From contig CAYUUP010000065.1 of assembly GCA_964447925.1 (NCBI GenBank), forward strand, positions 1-8,762: 8,762 nt of DNA, given 5' to 3'. Position 1 is the stretch's first letter, and every line of letters begins with the position of its first letter. Shown here piece by piece: positions 1 through 6,054 of the stretch. A program made the position numbers and the translations under genes. The notes under the pieces are model-generated. The model ran no database searches, was not told the DNA's origin, and saw only the letters and a list, made by a program, of their open reading frames with translations. The stretch comes from CAYUUP01 sp964447925. Its GTDB lineage: Bacteria > Bacillota > Clostridia > Oscillospirales > Oscillospiraceae.

Positions 1-128
1 ACCAGACCGGTGTCAACTATCTGTATCATTCCAGCGGCTATAGCGGCGGGCTGACTCCGCTGCTGGATGCCCAGGGCCATGTTGTTGTCACCTCCACAAA
101 TCGGGTGTACGCTTCCCCGGAGGGCTGA
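1..128 (+). CDS. 3' end of a small DUF6440-like protein (partial)
   Basis: Codons are read from base 3 and end at TGA 126-128, leaving 41 visible residues; the start lies outside the window. The visible part begins QTGVNYLYHSSGYSGG and continues through LTPLLDAQGHVVV. From memory, this TGVNYL...SGYxGGLTPLLD pattern matches small bacterial proteins annotated DUF6440, whose function is unknown; no search was run. No membrane segment or catalytic motif is visible in this part. The frame stays open for 29 more codons after the stop and reaches a TGA that overlaps the mutL start, so the gene may once have been longer (see findings). The assignment rests on this short match only. Confidence 0.6.
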   Translation, partial: QTGVNYLYHSSGYSGGLTPLLDAQGHVVVTSTNRVYASPEG

Positions 129-200
129 GCGGAGGAGGCGTACTTCCGCTACCCTTTTGCACATAACACGCTCACGCAGAAGCTGACCTATCCAACGAAA

Positions 201-213
201 GGGGAGACACCCC
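201..213 (+). promoter_or_regulatory. Small hairpin holding the mutL Shine-Dalgarno
   Basis: GGGG at 201-204 can pair with CCCC at 210-213 around the loop AGACA, one base before the mutL ATG (215). The GGGGAG that would serve as ribosome-binding site lies in the 5' arm and loop. If the stem forms, mutL translation would be damped unless a ribosome or other factor opens it. The stem is only 4 G-C pairs and could be coincidental; no experimental support is visible. Confidence 0.35.
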
Positions 214-214
214 A

Positions 215-2230
215 ATGAACCAAATCAAAACGCTTGCCCCCCATGTAGCCGACCTGATTGCCGCTGGAGAGGTAGTGGAGCGCCCGGCCAGTGTGGTCAA
301 GGAACTGCTGGAGAATGCCATTGATGCCGGAGCTACTGTTGTGACGGTGGAGATCCAGCGGGGCGGCATGGCCTATATCCGAGTGACGGACAACGGCTGC
401 GGTATCCCGGCGGATCAGGCGGAAACCGCGTTCCTCCGCCACGCTACCAGCAAGATACAGACGGAATACGACTTGGAGGCCATCGGCACTCTGGGGTTTC
501 GGGGCGAGGCCCTGGCGGCCATTTCCGCTGTTTCACGTACTGAACTGCTGACCCGGACGGCGGATTCTTCTCTGGGAATCTCTGTGACGCTGGAAGGGGG
601 TACTGTCACGGAGAAGCAGGAGGCAGGCTGTCCCCTTGGCACCACCATGGTGGTGCGGGATTTGTTCTATAACACTCCCGCCCGGCTGAAATTCATGAAG
701 CGGGATGCCGCCGAGAGTGCCGCTGTTTCCGGCGTGGTGCAGCGTACCGCCCTCTCCCATCCTGAAGTGTCCATCCGATTTCTTCGAGACGGCAAGGAGG
801 AACTCCTGACCCCCGGTGACGGTCAGCTCCACTCTGCTCTTTACGCCGTACTGGGCCGGGATAATGCCCTGGGCTACATCCCCTGCCAGGGAACAGGGGA
901 GGGGGACATTTTTGTTTTCGGCTTTATCTCCCTGCCCACCTGCTGCCGGGGCAGCCGGGCCTGCCAGCACTTTTTCGTCAATGGCCGCTATGTAAAATCC
1001 CGTACCATGCAGGCGGCGCTGGAGGAGGGCTATAAAAATCAGAAGATGGTGGGCAAGTTCCCCGGCTGTGTCCTACACATCCGAGTGGGGCTGGGTAAGG
1101 TGGACGTCAATGTCCACCCTGCCAAGACTGAGGTGAAATTCCAGAGCGAAAAGTACCTTTTTGACGCCGTCTACTATGCCGTCCGAACAGCGCTGGAGGG
1201 AGATCAGACCCGGCCTGCGTTGCAGGTGACTGAACGGCGAGAGCGGGTTCCTGCCCACGATACGGTGACGCCCAACCAGACCTTCTTCCGGCAGATGACA
1301 GCCCAGACGTATCGGCAGAGCGCTGCCGCAGAGCAATCTGCCTCCCGGAAAAAGCCCTTGCCCCTGTATTCCCCGGCAACCGGTTGGACAGATAAGCCCG
1401 GTACGCTGCGGGAGACTCCCGCTGTTCAGCGGAACGGCTCTGTCAGGAGGGGGACTTTACCGGGGTTGAACTCGCTGACCCCGCCGCCCGGTGCAGTCTC
1501 CGGCGGGAATTCACCCGGAACAGAGAAAGTACAGCCTCCAGATCAGAGGATGTCGGGGGAGAAATCCCACCTGGATGAAGAAATATCCCAATTAAAAATG
1601 GCACCTGCTGAGGGAGAAAACCCCGTTGTCTCAGAGAGTGATGTCACGCCCGCCACCCCTGACTGGCGGGTGGTGGGCGAGGTGCTGAACACCTATATCA
1701 TTGTGGAGCAGGGAGACTCCATCCTGATGATTGACAAGCACGCCGCCCACGAGCGGATGAACTTCGACCGGCTGAAGGCCCAGGATTACCGTCCCATGCC
1801 CCAGCTGCTGCTGACGCCGCTGGTATTCACCCCTGCCCCGGAGGAGGGGGCTGTCCTGCTGGAGCAACTGCCCCTGCTGGCTGAATTTGGCTTTGAGGTG
1901 GAGGATTTCGGCGGCGGCTCACTGATTGTACGTCAGCTCCCTGATGGACTGGACGCCGGTGAGGGGGAGGCCGCCCTCTGTGAGCTGGCGGAACGGTTGC
2001 TAACCACCGGCGGCCGGGCCGACCCCGCTGCCGCTCGGGATGAGCTGCTCCACACCATTGCCTGCAAGGCCGCCATCAAAGGTGGCTGGAAGACCAGTCA
2101 GGAGGAACGGGAGATCGTGGCCCGGGCGGTGGTTTCCGGCCAGGTGAAATATTGTCCCCACGGCAGACCAGTGGCCATTGAACTCACAAGATACCAGCTG
2201 GAAAAGCAGTTCGGGCGGACGGGCGGTTGA
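215..2230 (+). CDS. mutL: DNA mismatch repair protein MutL (endonuclease type)
   Basis: MutL (671 aa) links mismatch recognition by MutS to strand removal, and nicks DNA in bacteria lacking MutH. The N-terminal GHKL ATPase is intact: E30 (general base) and N34 within ELLENAIDAGA, DNGCGI at 59-64, ATSKI at 77-81 and GFRGEAL at 94-100. The FVNGRYV strand (254-260) and the DVNVHPAKTEVKF segment complete the N-terminal half. Residues about 331-483 are a Pro/Ser/Thr-rich linker. The C-terminal domain carries the metal/endonuclease motif DKHAAHERMNFD (507-518), ACKAAIKGG (616-624) and CPHGRP (647-652). QLLLTP at 530-535 fits the beta-clamp-binding pattern QxxLxP. The last position of the DQHAx2Ex4E motif is Asp518 rather than Glu. 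The start ATG is preceded by AAAGGGGAG. No mutS is visible upstream. miaA follows after 2 nt, suggesting translational coupling. Confidence 0.97.
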   Translation: MNQIKTLAPHVADLIAAGEVVERPASVVKELLENAIDAGATVVTVEIQRGGMAYIRVTDNGCGIPADQAETAFLRHATSKIQTEYDLEAIGTLGFRGEALAAISAVSRTELLTRTADSSLGISVTLEGGTVTEKQEAGCPLGTTMVVRDLFYNTPARLKFMKRDAAESAAVSGVVQRTALSHPEVSIRFLRDGKEELLTPGDGQLHSALYAVLGRDNALGYIPCQGTGEGDIFVFGFISLPTCCRGSRACQHFFVNGRYVKSRTMQAALEEGYKNQKMVGKFPGCVLHIRVGLGKVDVNVHPAKTEVKFQSEKYLFDAVYYAVRTALEGDQTRPALQVTERRERVPAHDTVTPNQTFFRQMTAQTYRQSAAAEQSASRKKPLPLYSPATGWTDKPGTLRETPAVQRNGSVRRGTLPGLNSLTPPPGAVSGGNSPGTEKVQPPDQRMSGEKSHLDEEISQLKMAPAEGENPVVSESDVTPATPDWRVVGEVLNTYIIVEQGDSILMIDKHAAHERMNFDRLKAQDYRPMPQLLLTPLVFTPAPEEGAVLLEQLPLLAEFGFEVEDFGGGSLIVRQLPDGLDAGEGEAALCELAERLLTTGGRADPAAARDELLHTIACKAAIKGGWKTSQEEREIVARAVVSGQVKYCPHGRPVAIELTRYQLEKQFGRTGG

Positions 2231-2232
2231 GA

Positions 2233-3168
2233 ATGAAGAAAAAAATGATCGCCATTGTTGGCCCCACAGCTTCAGGTAAGACTTGGCTGGGGGTAGAGAC
2301 TGCTCTCCTTTGCGGGGGAGAGGTGGTGTCCGCTGATTCCATGCAGGTCTACCGCCGGATGGACATTGGCACGGCCAAGCCCACCACTGCCGAGATGCGT
2401 GGTGTCCCCCATCACATGATTGATGTGGCGGAGCCGGAGGAGGACTTCTCGGTAGCCCGGTATGTGGAATTGGGCGCCCCTTGTATCGAGGATATCTTCA
2501 GCCGGGGAAGAACGCCCATTCTGGTGGGGGGTACCGGTCTGTATGTGGATTCTCTGGCTTCTGGCAGGACTTTTGCTCCGAGGGACGTTGCCCTGCGGGA
2601 GCGGCTAGCAGTTCGGCTGCGGGCGGAGGGGGCGGAGACCCTGCTGGCAGAACTGGGGGAGATTGATCCGGACACTGCGGCCCGACTCTCCCCCAGGGAC
2701 GAAAAGCGTATCCTCCGGGGTCTGGAACTGTGGTATGGACAGGGAATCACTATCTCCGCCCAGGACAGGGAGAACGCTGCACGGTCCCCCCAGTATGACA
2801 TCCTGTGGTTGGGACTGGCCTTTCAGACGCGCTCCCAAATGTGGGAGCAGGTCGACCGCCGGGTGGATGAGATGATGGAGAGGGGTCTGGCAGGGGAGGT
2901 CAGGGGACTGCTGGACTCCGGTGTGCCGGATACTGCGACCTCCATGCAGGCCATTGGTTATAAGGAACTGGTTCGAGCTATCCGGAGCGGCAGCGGTCTT
3001 CAGGAAGCCGCAGAGGAGGTCAAGCTCCGTACCCGGCAGTACGCCAAGCGGCAGCTGACCTGGTTTCGCCGGAATCAGAGCATCCAGTGGCATCTCTGGG
3101 GAGAAAAGCCGGATTTTGCAGCGGCTCGACTGTTTGTGACAGAAAAACTGGAAGAATTTGGTATATGA
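2233..3168 (+). CDS. miaA: tRNA dimethylallyltransferase MiaA
   Basis: MiaA (311 aa from ATG 2233) transfers a dimethylallyl group from DMAPP to N6 of A37 in tRNAs reading UNN codons. The P-loop-like GPTASGKT is at residues 10-17. Other family motifs are DSMQVY with catalytic Asp35 (35-40), DIGTAKPT (44-51), GVPHHMIDV (57-65), ILVGGTGLYV (96-105), MQAIGYKELV (238-247) and the tRNA-contacting RQYAKRQLTWFRR (268-280). The length is normal and nothing is truncated. A TTG at 2227 overlapping the mutL stop could add two residues, and ATG 2245 would remove four. ATG 2233 is preferred because it gives the usual MKKKMIAIVG-type start. No good Shine-Dalgarno precedes any of these starts, so translation probably depends on ribosomes finishing mutL (TGA 2228-2230). 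The pairing with hfq downstream is conserved in many bacteria. Confidence 0.96.
   Translation: MKKKMIAIVGPTASGKTWLGVETALLCGGEVVSADSMQVYRRMDIGTAKPTTAEMRGVPHHMIDVAEPEEDFSVARYVELGAPCIEDIFSRGRTPILVGGTGLYVDSLASGRTFAPRDVALRERLAVRLRAEGAETLLAELGEIDPDTAARLSPRDEKRILRGLELWYGQGITISAQDRENAARSPQYDILWLGLAFQTRSQMWEQVDRRVDEMMERGLAGEVRGLLDSGVPDTATSMQAIGYKELVRAIRSGSGLQEAAEEVKLRTRQYAKRQLTWFRRNQSIQWHLWGEKPDFAAARLFVTEKLEEFGI
3159..3167 (+). promoter_or_regulatory. Candidate extended -10 promoter for hfq
   Basis: TGGTATATG at the very end of miaA resembles an extended -10 element (TGnTATAAT), and an overlapping TATGAT at 3164-3169 is an alternative. No good -35 lies at the usual distance; GTGACA at 3136-3141 is too far away. 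If used, transcription would start near 3174, placing the hairpin at 3176-3199 at the 5' end of the hfq mRNA. Promoters inside miaA that serve hfq are known from E. coli. The match here is weak. Confidence 0.25.
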
Positions 3169-3175
3169 TAGGAGC

Positions 3176-3199
3176 CGGGACAGGCCCCAGGGCTGTCCG
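3176..3199 (+). other. Hairpin in the miaA-hfq gap
   Basis: GGACAG (3178-3183) pairs with CTGTCC (3193-3198). After a bulged G3184, C3185-C3186 pair with G3191-G3192, leaving a four-base loop. This gives about 8 base pairs, followed by GAAACGAACATAG rather than a U run, so it is not an intrinsic terminator. It lies 12 nt upstream of the hfq ribosome-binding site. It may mark an mRNA 5' end or a processing site, or bind a regulator. Hfq autoregulation through its own leader is known in E. coli, but nothing here proves that. Confidence 0.4.
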
Positions 3200-3227
3200 A
3201 AACGAACATAGAAGGGAATGTATCCAT

Positions 3228-3464
3228 ATGACAAGCAGCAACAACTTGCAGGAGGTTTTTCTCAGCAGGGCGGTGCGGAGCCGAATGCCTGTAACCATGT
3301 TCCTGATGAACGGCTATCAGATGCGGGGGGTCATCACCGGCTTCGACGCTTTTGTGGTGGTACTGAACACCGAGGGGCGGCAGCAGGTGATCTATAAACA
3401 TGCCATCTCCACCATCGCTCCAGAGCGGCCCATCGAGCTGTGGGAGGAGTCGGGAGAAGCGTAA
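3228..3464 (+). CDS. hfq: RNA chaperone Hfq
   Basis: Hfq forms an Sm-like hexameric ring that binds sRNAs and mRNAs. The product is 78 aa, close to the 70-80 aa of Firmicute Hfq. The Sm1 region contains VTMFLMNGYQMRG (22-34) and continues through the FDAFVVVL strand (39-46). Sm2 contains the diagnostic YKHAIST (56-62), with Lys57-His58 corresponding to E. coli Lys56-His57. Gln8 matches the E. coli proximal-face residue Gln8. After residue 65 there is only a 13-residue acidic tail, with no long C-terminal extension. The frame is open upstream to an ATG at 3087 inside miaA, but homology begins just after ATG 3228. GAAGGGA at 3211-3217 gives a ribosome-binding site 10 nt before this ATG. It follows miaA, as in many bacteria. 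Confidence 0.96.
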   Translation: MTSSNNLQEVFLSRAVRSRMPVTMFLMNGYQMRGVITGFDAFVVVLNTEGRQQVIYKHAISTIAPERPIELWEESGEA

Positions 3465-3494
3465 GGAACAAAGAAGACCGGAGGTGACTCGTTT

Positions 3495-4739
3495 ATGAAG
3501 CCTGGAAAAGTGATGGTGCGGATTGCTATGGCGGTGATCCTGATTGGAATTTTGGCCTACCTTGGCATTGGTGTCTATCGGGGACTTACCGAGAGCATGG
3601 AGACTACTGCGGTCTACACCTATACGGCTGAAGAGTCAGTGGAAACCTCCGGTGTCATCATCCGGGACGAAACGGTTATCTCCGGCTCCAGCACCCTGGC
3701 AGAGATTCTGGCCGGGGAGGGCACCCGAGTGGCTGCGGGAGATGTTGTGGCCCGAACCTATTCCAGCCAGGCAGACTTGGAGAATCAGCGGGAGTTGGAT
3801 GACATGAATGCCCAGCTGGAGCAATTGGAATCCGTCCTGGAGCGCAGCCTGTATATGACCGACGCCTCCAATCTGGATGAAGAGATTGTAGCCCTGATCG
3901 TGGAACTGCGGTCATCGAGTGCCAGCCGGGATTTGAGTGAGCTGGACGGTCTTACCAAGGAACTGAGGACGCTGACCCTCTATCGGGATTATGCCTACAA
4001 CAGCGGCAACAGCCTGGAGGCGGAGATTGCCCAGTTGTCGCTGGAGATCAAAAAGCTGGAAGCTGACAGCCCCAGCTATACTGCGGTTTCCGCCACTGTC
4101 TCCGGGGTGTTTTCCGCTCTGGTAGACGGCTATGAGGGGGTTCTGACTCCCAGCGTGGTGGACGGACTGACGCCCAGTGCGCTGTCCGGCCTGATGAGCC
4201 AGCGCGAGACGGTGGATCCTAGCGGCGTCATCGGCAAAACCATCTCCGGCTACAACTGGTACTATGCATGTACGCTGACAGAGGAAGCGGCGGCTCAACT
4301 CACCGAGGGCAAGAGCGCCACCTTGCGCTTTGCCGGCAGCGACCGGGACTATACCATGGAGGTCTGTGAGATCAGCACCGCAGAGGACGGCCAGGTGGCG
4401 GTGGTATTCACCACTGATACCTATCTCTCTGAGGTCAGTCTGCTGCGGGATCAGACGGCGGACATCATATACGATACCCTCACCGCCCTGCGCGTTCCCA
4501 AGCGGGCCGTCCGGGTGGACAGCGAGACGGGAGAACTGGGGGTATATCGGATTTCTGGCAGTCAGGCCCAGTGGGTGCCGGTGAATATTCTCTGGTCGGA
4601 GGATGACTATTATCTGGTGGAGAGCATACTGCCGGACAACCCTACCACGCTGGAGAAAGCGGAGGTACTCCGGGACGGGGATACGGTTATTGCCTCCAGC
4701 AGCGGCATCTATAACGGTAAGGTCGTGGATTACGATTGA
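3495..4739 (+). CDS. Membrane-anchored HlyD-like periplasmic adaptor-type protein
   Basis: This 414-aa protein has a short basic N-terminus and one hydrophobic segment at about residues 8-28, likely an uncleaved anchor that leaves the rest outside the membrane. Next comes a half lipoyl/barrel-sandwich-like stretch (about 50-90, SGVIIRDE through EILAGEGTRVAAGDVV). Glu/Leu-rich coiled-coil segments follow (about 92-120 and 145-191). A second half-motif includes ATVSGVFSALVDGYEG (200-215). A beta-rich C-terminus contains VPKRAVRVD (334-342) and ends near DGDTVIASSSGIYNG. This order is that of membrane-fusion/HlyD adaptor proteins, which normally work with an ABC or RND transporter. No transporter gene is present in the window. 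A perfect GGAGGTGA lies 7 nt before the ATG. The position between hfq and yggS-sepF suggests, but does not prove, an envelope or division role. The fold is fairly sure; the function is unknown. Confidence 0.8.
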   Translation: MKPGKVMVRIAMAVILIGILAYLGIGVYRGLTESMETTAVYTYTAEESVETSGVIIRDETVISGSSTLAEILAGEGTRVAAGDVVARTYSSQADLENQRELDDMNAQLEQLESVLERSLYMTDASNLDEEIVALIVELRSSSASRDLSELDGLTKELRTLTLYRDYAYNSGNSLEAEIAQLSLEIKKLEADSPSYTAVSATVSGVFSALVDGYEGVLTPSVVDGLTPSALSGLMSQRETVDPSGVIGKTISGYNWYYACTLTEEAAAQLTEGKSATLRFAGSDRDYTMEVCEISTAEDGQVAVVFTTDTYLSEVSLLRDQTADIIYDTLTALRVPKRAVRVDSETGELGVYRISGSQAQWVPVNILWSEDDYYLVESILPDNPTTLEKAEVLRDGDTVIASSSGIYNGKVVDYD

Positions 4740-4794
4740 GTTCGATGTCCTGCCAGCCAGACCGAAAGCAAATAGAGAAAAAGGAGCGGATACC

Positions 4795-5517
4795 ATGTCG
4801 GAAGCTGAGTCTAAGGCGCTGAAGTCAAATATCGTTGCTGTCCGTCAGCGGATTGCCGCTGCAGCCCGGGCGGCAGGACGTGACCCAGAGTCGATTACCC
4901 TGTGCGCTGCCACCAAGGTGCAGACATCGGAGACGATACGCAGCGCCATCGCTGGGGGCATTGCTGTCTGTGGTGAGAACCGGGTGCAGGAGTTGGTCAG
5001 CCATCTGTCGGACGGGGCCTATGAGGGGGCGGAGGTCCACTTCATCGGCCACCTTCAGCGGAACAAGGTAAAGCAGGTGGTAGGCCGGGTGGATATGATC
5101 CAGTCAGTGGATGGCGAGGAACTGCTCCGGCTCATCGACGTCCAGGCGGTGAAACTGAGACTAAGGCAGAATATCCTGCTGGAAGTTAATATCGCCAAGG
5201 AGGAGAGCAAGTCCGGACTGACTCCTGAGGAGGCCCGCCGCCTGGCGGAGCTTTGTTCCCAATTGCCGGGTATCTCCCTCCGGGGACTGATGGCAATTCC
5301 GCCGGTTTCGGAGGTTCCCGGGGACAATCGACCTTTTTTTCGGGCAATGCACCAGCTTTTTGTTGACATAGGGTCAAAAAAGTACGATAATAGAGAGAGT
5401 AGCTTTGATGTACTGTCTATGGGGATGAGCGGAGACTTTGAAGACGCCATTGCCGAGGGTGCCACCCTGGTACGGGTGGGAACCGCCCTGTTTGGACAGC
5501 GGCCCCCGCGCAGGTGA
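4795..5517 (+). CDS. yggS: YggS/YlmE family pyridoxal-phosphate homeostasis protein
   Basis: This 240-aa protein belongs to the YggS/PROSC (YBL036C) family: single-domain fold-type III barrels that bind PLP but have no known catalytic activity and act in vitamin B6 and amino-acid homeostasis. The PLP lysine is Lys41 in CAATKVQTSE (37-46). Other family signatures are GENRVQEL (60-67), HFIGHLQRNKVKQV (82-95), KKYDN (195-199), SMGMSGDFEDAI (208-219) and RVGTALFGQR (227-236), the last two contacting the PLP phosphate. ATG 4795 is chosen because AAGGAG (4781-4786) lies 8 nt upstream and homology begins here; the open frame further upstream overlaps the HlyD-like gene. In Bacillus the equivalent ylmE also precedes sepF. 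Bases around 5330-5410 are unusually AT-rich with atypical codons (ata, tca, aga, aat) and contain a strong promoter, listed separately. Confidence 0.94.
   Translation: MSEAESKALKSNIVAVRQRIAAAARAAGRDPESITLCAATKVQTSETIRSAIAGGIAVCGENRVQELVSHLSDGAYEGAEVHFIGHLQRNKVKQVVGRVDMIQSVDGEELLRLIDVQAVKLRLRQNILLEVNIAKEESKSGLTPEEARRLAELCSQLPGISLRGLMAIPPVSEVPGDNRPFFRAMHQLFVDIGSKKYDNRESSFDVLSMGMSGDFEDAIAEGATLVRVGTALFGQRPPRR
5363..5391 (+). promoter_or_regulatory. Sigma-A-type promoter inside yggS, driving sepF and downstream genes
   Basis: TTGACA at 5363-5368 is separated by exactly 17 bases from GATAAT at 5386-5391, matching 11 of 12 consensus positions. T-rich sequence lies just upstream (5357-5361, and a run of seven T at 5334-5340), as in UP-like elements. 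Transcription would begin near 5398, giving a leader of about 150 nt before the sepF ATG. It lies wholly within yggS codons 190-199: the -35 spans the codons for Val-Asp-Ile and the -10 is the Asp-Asn of KKYDN. By simple counting, a match this good at this spacing is expected about 0.02 times per strand in a window this size. Activity is inferred. Confidence 0.75.
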
Positions 5518-5550
5518 CCGCATACATATACGAAGGAGGAGACATCGCAC

Positions 5551-5991
5551 ATGAGTTTTTGGGATGAATGGAGGCGCTTTACCAGCCCTGCTGATGGAGA
5601 GGATGATGATGATCTGACAGAGGAGGAAACTTCCCGGCCCCAACAGGAGACACAGCCCGCCTCCGCCCCTGCCGCCCGCAGGGGAAATGGCAGAGTGGTC
5701 AACATCGGCGTGAATAATCAACAGCAGGTGGTACTGCTCAGCCCCCGGGCCTTTACTGAGGCGTCTGAAATCGCCGACCATATCCGCGATAAACGCACTG
5801 TGATGCTAAACTTGGAGAAGACGGAGAAGGGCGTGACCCAGCGCCTGGTGGATTTTCTGTCCGGCGTGGCCTATGCCCTGGAGGGGAAGATCAAGCGGGT
5901 GGCAGTCAATACCTATATCATCACGCCCTATAACGTGGATATTGTGGATCATCTGGAGGAAGAGCTGGAAAACGGCAACCTCTACTTCTAA
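5551..5991 (+). CDS. sepF: Cell division protein SepF
   Basis: SepF tethers FtsZ filaments to the membrane and helps organise the septum. The product is 146 aa, the usual length. Residues 1-12 (MSFWDEWRRFTS) can form the amphipathic membrane-binding helix. Residues about 15-48 are an acidic, then Pro/Ala/Gln-rich, flexible linker. The conserved FtsZ-binding and dimerisation core is at about 58-131: QVVLLSPRAFTEASEIADHI (59-78), the VMLNLEK strand (84-90), DFLSGVAYALEGKI (101-114) and TPYNVDI (125-131). AAGGAGGA at 5533-5540 lies 10 nt before the ATG. It follows yggS by 33 nt and precedes divIVA by 63 nt. It probably has its own transcript from the promoter within yggS. The ylmG and ylmH genes that follow sepF in Bacillus are absent here. 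Confidence 0.95.
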   Translation: MSFWDEWRRFTSPADGEDDDDLTEEETSRPQQETQPASAPAARRGNGRVVNIGVNNQQQVVLLSPRAFTEASEIADHIRDKRTVMLNLEKTEKGVTQRLVDFLSGVAYALEGKIKRVAVNTYIITPYNVDIVDHLEEELENGNLYF

Positions 5992-6054
5992 CAAACAGCC
6001 TTAATAAATGGTACAGCTTCAATACAACAAATAAATGGGAGGATGATGGATCAT

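Noticed and set aside
157..194. TTGCAC with downstream CTATCC as a mutL promoter
   Set aside because: No acceptable -10 lies at 16-18 bases; the nearest AT-rich hexamer is about 26 bases away.
1731..1760. TTGACA inside mutL as a possible -35
   Set aside because: No -10-like sequence lies 16-18 bases downstream (CGGATG), and the bases encode the conserved endonuclease motif.
3087..3227. Longer 125-aa form of Hfq starting inside miaA
   Set aside because: The extra 47 residues overlap miaA, show no Hfq homology, and lack a ribosome-binding site, while ATG 3228 has one and gives the standard length.
3912..4796. Long open frame (294 codons) on the minus strand opposite the HlyD-like gene
   Set aside because: It mirrors a clear plus-strand gene with known family features, has no recognisable motif or ribosome-binding site, and is the usual GC-rich antisense shadow.
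5312..5340. Possible intrinsic terminator within yggS before the seven-T run
   Set aside because: The stem is only AGGT/ACCT plus a short bulged inner helix, too weak for a terminator, and the run encodes Phe-Phe in a conserved gene. It is more likely AT-rich context for the adjacent promoter.
5992..6054. Promoter for divIVA in the AT-rich sepF-divIVA gap
   Set aside because: TTAATAAAT could pass for a -10, but no -35-like hexamer is found at a suitable distance. The low GC may simply keep the ribosome-binding site open.
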